A DNA stretch of 64,000 nucleotides from an uncultured Flavobacteriaceae bacterium (GTDB taxonomy: Bacteria; Bacteroidota; Bacteroidia; Flavobacteriales; Flavobacteriaceae), in NCBI GenBank assembly GCA_938020445.1, contig CALIIC010000093.1, positions 1-64,000 on the forward strand, given 5' to 3'. Both the position numbers and the translations under genes were made by a program. How positions within the stretch are numbered: position 1 is the first letter of the stretch; every line of letters starts with the position of its first letter. Positions 56,905 to 64,000 of the stretch are shown in pieces. Below the pieces are notes generated by a model. That model was not told where the DNA came from, ran no database searches, and worked only from the letters and a program-made list of their open reading frames with translations.

Positions 56905-56932
56905 TTAAAAGATGACCGGTCGTCTATTAAAC
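56905..56932. promoter_or_regulatory. Putative TetR operator B
   Basis: TTTAAAAGATGACCGGTCGTCTATTAAA. Confidence 0.65.
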
Positions 56933-57007
56933 AATTCCAAGCATTATAACATCTCTTCCTCTTTACAGCAATGTAATTGGTCTGTTCGCCCTTTTCAGTT
57001 TAGAAAA

Positions 57008-57604
57008 TTACTGGAACAGCATTGTTTTCACCATATTCATATAGTTATCGATTGGATAACTACTTTTCATTTCTTTCATCGTCGTCATGGCACCTTTTCC
57101 TGCATCTTCGAAAAAGGCAACCAAATCGGTCGCGTTCAACGCGGCGTTCACATCTCCATCTGCCTGCGCTTCCCTGACCACTTCAACTATTTCTGCCTGA
57201 ACGGCCGTCTCTAGTTCCAGAATTGCCTCACGGATATTTTCACTGTGTTCGGCCATTTCGTTCCCTATATTGCAAGCCAGGCAACCCATTTTGAAATCCA
57301 TCTCATTCTTCAATACACTGTATCGATAGTTATGAAAAGTGAGCAATCGCTCTTTTGCAGAAAGTTCTTTATTTCCTAGTATTTCCCTAGCTGGGCCGAA
57401 TTGTGCCTCGAAATACATTTCTATTGCCTTGATTACAAAATCTTCCTTGCTTTCGAAATAAAAATAGAACGACCCTTTGGGAACCCCTGCAGCGTTTACA
57501 ATATCATTCACGCTGGTCGCATTGTATCCTTTGGACCAAAGCAAAGCCATTCCCTTTTCCAAAAGAGAATCTGCTTTTATCTCATGCTTTAATGTCTTTG
57601 ACAT
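57008..57604 (-). CDS. TetR/AcrR-family regulator
   Basis: ATSVNDIVNAAGVPKGSFYFYFESKEDFVIKAI; start MSKTLKHEIK at 57604. Confidence 0.9.
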   Translation of the reverse strand: MSKTLKHEIKADSLLEKGMALLWSKGYNATSVNDIVNAAGVPKGSFYFYFESKEDFVIKAIEMYFEAQFGPAREILGNKELSAKERLLTFHNYRYSVLKNEMDFKMGCLACNIGNEMAEHSENIREAILELETAVQAEIVEVVREAQADGDVNAALNATDLVAFFEDAGKGAMTTMKEMKSSYPIDNYMNMVKTMLFQ

Positions 57605-57621
57605 TGCTCGTTTACTGTGGC

Positions 57622-57649
57622 GTAAAAATATGACCACTCGTCTAGTAAA
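57622..57649. promoter_or_regulatory. Putative TetR operator C
   Basis: GTAAAAATATGACCACTCGTCTAGTAAA, immediately upstream of tetR-type start. Confidence 0.6.
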
Positions 57650-57765
57650 ACAACTTTTAAGGTGTTAAAATTTTCCAATCACCATTTAAAAAGCTGTTTT
57701 TCAATTACTTAAATTAATTTTCCTCCGTATTACCATCTACGAACGCTTGTTTAAACGGTACCCTG

Positions 57766-58677
57766 TTACGCACGCACCAAGGGGAGTGTGCTGCAGCGTA
57801 AAAGGCCTTCTTGTTTTGAGATTTCGCCATAGGGTATCTCCTCGACCGTAAAACCTTGGTCGCGTAACCAATTGTTCAAACGTGTAAAGTTCCGTTCTGA
57901 CACCACGACTTCCGGAGAAATGGAAAACACATTGCTGAACATCGCATACATTTCATCGGAGCTTATTTCGAATACATTTTCTTTTCCAAAAAATTCGACC
58001 AACCACTGATATTCCGCTTCGACCAGAAAGCCATTTTTATGAAGTATGGCCTTTCCTTTTCCCAAAGGTTGAAAGCAACAATCTAGGTGAAGAGCATTCT
58101 CCCTAGCGTTTTTGGATTTACGCAGCTCAAAGGCCTTTACAGTTTTGTTAGGAAATTGCCGGGCAAGAAATGCGACCGCTTCCGCATTGGTACGCGCCGT
58201 AATATGTTCCGGGTAATCAGCTGCGGTATAGGTACCCACAAAGATATAATCGTTCCAGGGCATTACATCCCCGCCTTCCACATGTACTTCTTCCGGAGCG
58301 TGAATGATATGTTCTGGATCAATATACTCCAACACATGTAAAATTGCCTCGAACTCTTTTTCCCTATCTGGTAAGATGTTCGCTTTGATCAGCTTATTTT
58401 CAATTACAAAGGCAATATCCCTAGAAAAAATCTGATTGCAATCTTTCAAAACCTCGGGTCGAAATACTTCCACCCCATACTTTGTCAATACCGCTACAAA
58501 GGCCGTCATTTCTTGCACCATATCAGTTTCTTCGGGGTAGGTACCCGCCAAAATATGTTCCAATGATTTTGGATCATACGCTTCTTCAGGTAATGGTACT
58601 GGTCCGCAACTCTCCGCAGTACCCAAAACCACTGCTTTTAGAGGTGAAATTTCATCATTGACATTGAGATGGAGCAT
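57766..58677 (-). CDS. arginine deiminase/dimethylarginase-like amidinotransferase-fold protein
   Basis: FSRDIAFVIENKLIKA; EEVHVEGGDVMPWNDYIFVGT; HLDCCFQPLG; GLLRCSTLPLVR catalytic Cys. Confidence 0.82.
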   Translation of the reverse strand: MLHLNVNDEISPLKAVVLGTAESCGPVPLPEEAYDPKSLEHILAGTYPEETDMVQEMTAFVAVLTKYGVEVFRPEVLKDCNQIFSRDIAFVIENKLIKANILPDREKEFEAILHVLEYIDPEHIIHAPEEVHVEGGDVMPWNDYIFVGTYTAADYPEHITARTNAEAVAFLARQFPNKTVKAFELRKSKNARENALHLDCCFQPLGKGKAILHKNGFLVEAEYQWLVEFFGKENVFEISSDEMYAMFSNVFSISPEVVVSERNFTRLNNWLRDQGFTVEEIPYGEISKQEGLLRCSTLPLVRA

Positions 58678-58720
58678 AGCTAAAATTTTGGCAAATATAC
58701 CATTGTTCGTGCGGGTAAAA

Positions 58721-58752
58721 AAAAGCCCTTCCAAGTTTCTGGAAGGGCTTTT
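58721..58752 (-). terminator. Rho-independent terminator of gltA
   Basis: AAAAGCCCTTCCA-AGTTTC-TGGAAGGGCTTTT. Confidence 0.9.
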
Positions 58753-58776
58753 ATATTTTGTTTTTGTTCGCAACGA

Positions 58777-60063
58777 CTATCGCTGGTCTACCTCTACAAA
58801 ACCGCGGGAATTCGCTCCCGTATATACTTGTCTAGGGCGACCTATGGGTTCGTTGTTCAAACGCATTTCCCTCCATTGTGCAATCCACCCGGGAAGTCTT
58901 CCCAAAGCAAACATCACCGTAAACATTTCGGTAGGTATTCCCAAAGCCCGGTAAATAATACCTGAATAAAAATCCACATTTGGATAGAGCTTTCGATCTA
59001 CAAAGTACTGATCTTCCAATGCTTCTTTTTCAAGCCCTTTGGCTATTTCCAAAATAGGATCTTCGATTCCTAAATCGGCCAATACCTCATCTGCTGCCAC
59101 TTTTATAATCTTGGCCCTCGGATCAAAGTTTTTATATACGCGGTGTCCAAAGCCCATAAGACGAAAAGGGTCGCTCTTGTCTTTTGCCTTGGCCATATAC
59201 TTCTTGGTATCTCCCCCATCTGCTTCTATTGCCTCCAACATTTCAAGTACCGCTTGGTTGGCACCACCATGCAAGGGGCCCCATAAAGCCGAAATACCTG
59301 CCGAAAGCGATGCAAACAAGCCCGCATGGGATGAACCTACGATCCGCACGGTCGAAGTAGAGCAGTTCTGCTCATGATCAGCATGCAGTATCAAAAGTTT
59401 GTCTAAAGCTTCTATAACGATTTCATTCTTTTGGTAGGTTTGGGTCGGTTTTTTAAACATCATTTTGTGGATGTTCTCTACATACCCCAAGCTATCATCG
59501 CCATAATCCAAAGGAAGTCCTTTCTTTTTGCGCATAGTCCAAGCGACCAACACCGGAAACTTTGCCAGAATGCGCACAATTGCGTGGTACATGGCCTTTT
59601 CCGAAGAAACATCTACTGTTGAAGGGTTAAAAGCAATCAAAGCACTTGTCAAAGATGACAATACCCCCATAGGATGCGCTGATTTTGGAAAGCTGTCCAG
59701 AATTTTCTTCATTTCCTCATCAACATGCGATTCCTCTTTGATATCCGCATGAAACTTAACGAGCTGCTCTTTATTGGGTAATTCTCCAAAAATCAATAAA
59801 TAAGCTACCTCTAAAAAATCAGCTTTTTCTGCAAGTTCCTCGATTGAATAACCGCGATATCTGAGTATACCCTTTTCCCCATCCAAAAAAGTAATGGCAC
59901 TGGAGCAAGAACCCGTATTCTTATAACCGGGGTCTATGGTGGTGATACCCCCTGTTGCCGACCGCAAGGTTTTTATATCGATGGCAAGCTCGTCTTCGGA
60001 GCCTTTTATTACCGGAAATTCGTATTTCTGACCGTTATATTCTAAAGTAGCTTTGTCTGTCAT
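58777..60063 (-). CDS. gltA: citrate synthase
   Basis: YRGYSIEELAEKADFLEVAYLLIFGELP; ALWGPLHGGANQAVLEML; GFGHRVYKNFDPRAKI. Confidence 0.96.
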   Translation of the reverse strand: MTDKATLEYNGQKYEFPVIKGSEDELAIDIKTLRSATGGITTIDPGYKNTGSCSSAITFLDGEKGILRYRGYSIEELAEKADFLEVAYLLIFGELPNKEQLVKFHADIKEESHVDEEMKKILDSFPKSAHPMGVLSSLTSALIAFNPSTVDVSSEKAMYHAIVRILAKFPVLVAWTMRKKKGLPLDYGDDSLGYVENIHKMMFKKPTQTYQKNEIVIEALDKLLILHADHEQNCSTSTVRIVGSSHAGLFASLSAGISALWGPLHGGANQAVLEMLEAIEADGGDTKKYMAKAKDKSDPFRLMGFGHRVYKNFDPRAKIIKVAADEVLADLGIEDPILEIAKGLEKEALEDQYFVDRKLYPNVDFYSGIIYRALGIPTEMFTVMFALGRLPGWIAQWREMRLNNEPIGRPRQVYTGANSRGFVEVDQR

Positions 60064-60180
60064 TTGTCGTAATTACTTAATTTTAAAGTGAATTGTAAAT
60101 TTAAGAAAAACAAGGGACGTTAACAATTTAGTCTTGGTATTTAGACATTAATTAACGCCTGTTAATTCGGTAGATACGCA

Positions 60181-61716
60181 CTATAACAAGTAAAGTTGTT
60201 TGTAATAGTCCGTCACCGATTTTTCCCATGTAAATCTCATTTTTTTTGCCCCTGACCGAATGCGTTGCCATTTTTTTGGATCGTTCTTAAAAACATCCAA
60301 AGCAAGATCGAAACTTGCCAGCATATTCTGTATTTTTTCCTCGTAGGTATCCCCATCGAACGCAAAGCCCGTTTTCATATGCGCAACAGTGTCCTTGAGG
60401 CCGCCCGTGTGATGCACCAAACAGGGGTTTCCATTTCGCATTGCCAGCATTTGACTGATACCACATGGCTCAAAAAGGCTCGGCATAAAGTATAAATTCG
60501 ATTCTAGATAAATAGAATCTATCAGATCCTCGGATTGTCCGTTCGTAAAAATAAAATTCTGATGCGTATAGCTCATTTCCCTGAAAAGTGCTTCGTACTC
60601 TGGAGCACCCGTACCCAATAGCATAAAGATACCATCAACTTCGTCGAGCTTTTTCAAGATACTTACGAATGCCTCCGGGGAACGTTTAAAAAAGTAAAAT
60701 TTTTGCTCCGTTAGGCGTGCTACGCTCGAAACAATGAATTTTGGTTGTTTCGCTACATACTGCATTACCTTCTCCCCGGTATGGGCCAAAAAGTCGGCCT
60801 TGTACTTCTTAGACTCTTCTTGAAGCCATCGAAACAATGCTTTTACCGTATTCCGATACAACTTGCCCGTATCCGCAACTCTAATATTGCCATAATTACA
60901 GCCATTCAAAATACCGTAAAGGCGCCCTTCATTGTCTGCTTTCAACAAATCTTGTTCCAAGCCTTCGCCTCCGATAAATTCTGGTGGGGAACTGGGTTTT
61001 AGCACATCTTCCTTGTAAGAAGGGGAAACGGTATGTACGGCATCTGCTAAGCGTATGCCCACCGCCATCAAATTCACACAATCCTGATAGCGATAATCCA
61101 TCAACGCCTTCTCATCATAATTGATTTCGGGAAACCATGTTTTTAGCGAAGAGTAGTTGTTCTCAAAAGGACGTATGCCCTGTATTGCCAAGTTATGGAT
61201 GCTATACACATACCGCATCTTTGTAAGTGCCTTATAAGCAGGGTGGTATTTCTTTAAGAACAGGACCAAACTTGAGTGCCAATCGTGCATATGCACAACA
61301 TCTAATTTCCCAAAAGCCTCTTTTTTAAGCGCCTCAGCCACGCCGGTACAAAAAATAAAGTACTTGATAGCATCGGTATAGAAGGGTTCGGTAGGATCGT
61401 TGTGATAAATATGGGCAATATCGCCTTCCTCTATCTCAGGATGATGCAATACATAATGATGAACGTTCTTATATTCTTTCTTGGGAATGACCTCATACAA
61501 TTCAGCAGTATAGGTTGTGCCTCTAAGCGGGAAATTAAGGTGGGTCTTGAAGGTCCCGTTTTGATGCAATCGCCCATAGGAAGGTACGACCACATGTACT
61601 TTATCTCCCATAGCAGAAATCTGTCTCGGTACGTCGCGGACTACATCACCCATGCCCCCGGCCTTGCAATCCGGTATTGCATCATTTTCGGCGGCAACGA
61701 AAAGAAAATTGTTCAT
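60181..61716 (-). CDS. glycogen/starch synthase (GT5)
   Basis: KAGGMGDVVRDVPRQISAMGDKVHVVVPSYG; FMPSLFEPCGISQMLAMRNGNPCLVHHTGGLKDTV. Confidence 0.88.
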   Translation of the reverse strand: MNNFLFVAAENDAIPDCKAGGMGDVVRDVPRQISAMGDKVHVVVPSYGRLHQNGTFKTHLNFPLRGTTYTAELYEVIPKKEYKNVHHYVLHHPEIEEGDIAHIYHNDPTEPFYTDAIKYFIFCTGVAEALKKEAFGKLDVVHMHDWHSSLVLFLKKYHPAYKALTKMRYVYSIHNLAIQGIRPFENNYSSLKTWFPEINYDEKALMDYRYQDCVNLMAVGIRLADAVHTVSPSYKEDVLKPSSPPEFIGGEGLEQDLLKADNEGRLYGILNGCNYGNIRVADTGKLYRNTVKALFRWLQEESKKYKADFLAHTGEKVMQYVAKQPKFIVSSVARLTEQKFYFFKRSPEAFVSILKKLDEVDGIFMLLGTGAPEYEALFREMSYTHQNFIFTNGQSEDLIDSIYLESNLYFMPSLFEPCGISQMLAMRNGNPCLVHHTGGLKDTVAHMKTGFAFDGDTYEEKIQNMLASFDLALDVFKNDPKKWQRIRSGAKKMRFTWEKSVTDYYKQLYLL

Positions 61717-61790
61717 CTGATATTATTGTATTGAGTATGTTACAAGATATTCAAATTAATCTTACAAAAATGGTCCTACTATCAAAAAAC

Positions 61791-61824
61791 CCCCTACAAT
61801 CCCATCAAGGGAATGAAAGGGGGC
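61791..61824 (-). terminator. Terminator downstream of eno
   Basis: CCCCCT..TCCC-ATCAA-GGGA..AGGGGG with A-tract to the left (T-tract on minus strand). Confidence 0.7.
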
Positions 61825-61847
61825 TTCTTTATTATTTTAAGTAAGGT

Positions 61848-63143
<1,296 letters not shown>

Positions 63144-63250
63144 TTATTTTTTTACAATTGTTTTTAAAAAGGGCAAAGATACAAAACCACTGCCTCACAA
63201 AGGACAGGGTAAATGTGATATTACCGCATATATAACACTAATTTAATCTA

Positions 63251-64000
63251 CTATGCCGATGCCGTCGCAACTGATTTGATCATATCAAAAAACTGATCAA
63301 ATAAGTATTCAGCATCATGAGGTCCCGGACTTGCCTCTGGATGGTACTGCACAGAAAATACATTCTTGCCCTTAACCCGCATTCCGGCAACTGTCTGGTC
63401 GTTCAAGTGCACATGGGTTATCTCCAAATTGGTATTTGCTTCGGTCTCTTCTTTGTTGATGGCAAAACCATGGTTTTGCGAAGTAATCTCCCCTTTCCCT
63501 GTCAAAAGATTCAAGATAGGGTGATTGATACCACGATGACCGTTATGCATTTTATAGGTTGAAATACCATTGGCCAGGGCAATAACCTGATGCCCCAAAC
63601 AGATTCCGAAAACAGGTATATCTGTTTCGATCATCTTCTTCGCGGTCGCAATTGCGGCTGTTAAAGGTTCTGGATCTCCAGGGCCATTTGAGATAAAATA
63701 CCCGTCGGGGTTAAAAGCAGCCATCTCTTCGAAGGAAGTATTATAAGGAAATACCTTTATGTACGCCCCTCTTTTCACCAAATTCCGTAGAATATTCTTT
63801 TTTATTCCAATATCCAACGCGGCAATACGGTACTCCGCATTTTCATCGCCTACAAAGTAGGGTTCCTGGGTCGACACTTTTGAAGCAAGTTCCAAACCCT
63901 CCATGCTGGGTACTTCCGCTAGCTGTTTTTTAAGTTCATCAACCTTATCCACCTCCGTGGAAATTACGGCATTCATGGCCCCATTGTCTCGAATATAGCT
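63251..64000 (-). CDS. carA: carbamoyl-phosphate synthase small subunit, 5' end outside window
   Basis: FGICLGHQVIALANG; FISNGPGDPEPL; VQYHPEASPGPHD. Confidence 0.94.
   Translation of the reverse strand, partial: SYIRDNGAMNAVISTEVDKVDELKKQLAEVPSMEGLELASKVSTQEPYFVGDENAEYRIAALDIGIKKNILRNLVKRGAYIKVFPYNTSFEEMAAFNPDGYFISNGPGDPEPLTAAIATAKKMIETDIPVFGICLGHQVIALANGISTYKMHNGHRGINHPILNLLTGKGEITSQNHGFAINKEETEANTNLEITHVHLNDQTVAGMRVKGKNVFSVQYHPEASPGPHDAEYLFDQFFDMIKSVATASA

Noticed and set aside
57605-57637. Longer TetR start at 57637
   Set aside because: Places coding sequence over putative operator C; MSKTLKHEIK at 57604 is a typical TetR N-terminus
58678-58773. N-terminal extension of the arginine deiminase-like ORF to 58773
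   Set aside because: It would run through the gltA terminator hairpin; MLHLNVNDEISPLKAV at 58677 is the plausible start

Overview
Chromosomal window from a Bacteroidota genome, probably a marine Flavobacteriaceae (inferred from gene families, lipoprotein signals and neighbourhoods). Most of it is ordinary: queE, rlmF, folD, ffh, argS, gltA, eno, carA (partial), a glycogen/starch synthase, an M13 peptidase, an ECF sigma/FecR/TonB-receptor locus, a GMC oxidoreductase pair and many hydrolases and lipoproteins. No rRNA, tRNA, CRISPR array, transposase or prophage was recognised. The most interesting structure is intergenic. (1) A family of modular 6-7 bp-period arrays: GGTTAGA/GTTAGAT heptamers, CAAACT-like hexamers, ACTGYYN heptamers and an NTTCTCT pyrimidine heptamer. 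Two loci ~2.6 kb apart share the same ordered, same-strand architecture, and several arrays abut stop codons. (2) A four-helix-bundle (S23/IVS-protein-like) gene between folD and ffh has heptamers of the same type on both sides in inverted orientation, resembling a small mobile cassette. (3) Two local regulons can be read from the sequence: a MarR regulator with a C-terminal Cys cluster and three AGGATTCCTAA-type sites in a thiol-rich gene cluster, and a TetR regulator with three ~28-bp near-palindromes around an MMPL/LolA-like/outer-membrane operon. All calls come from reading the sequence only; no database search was run.
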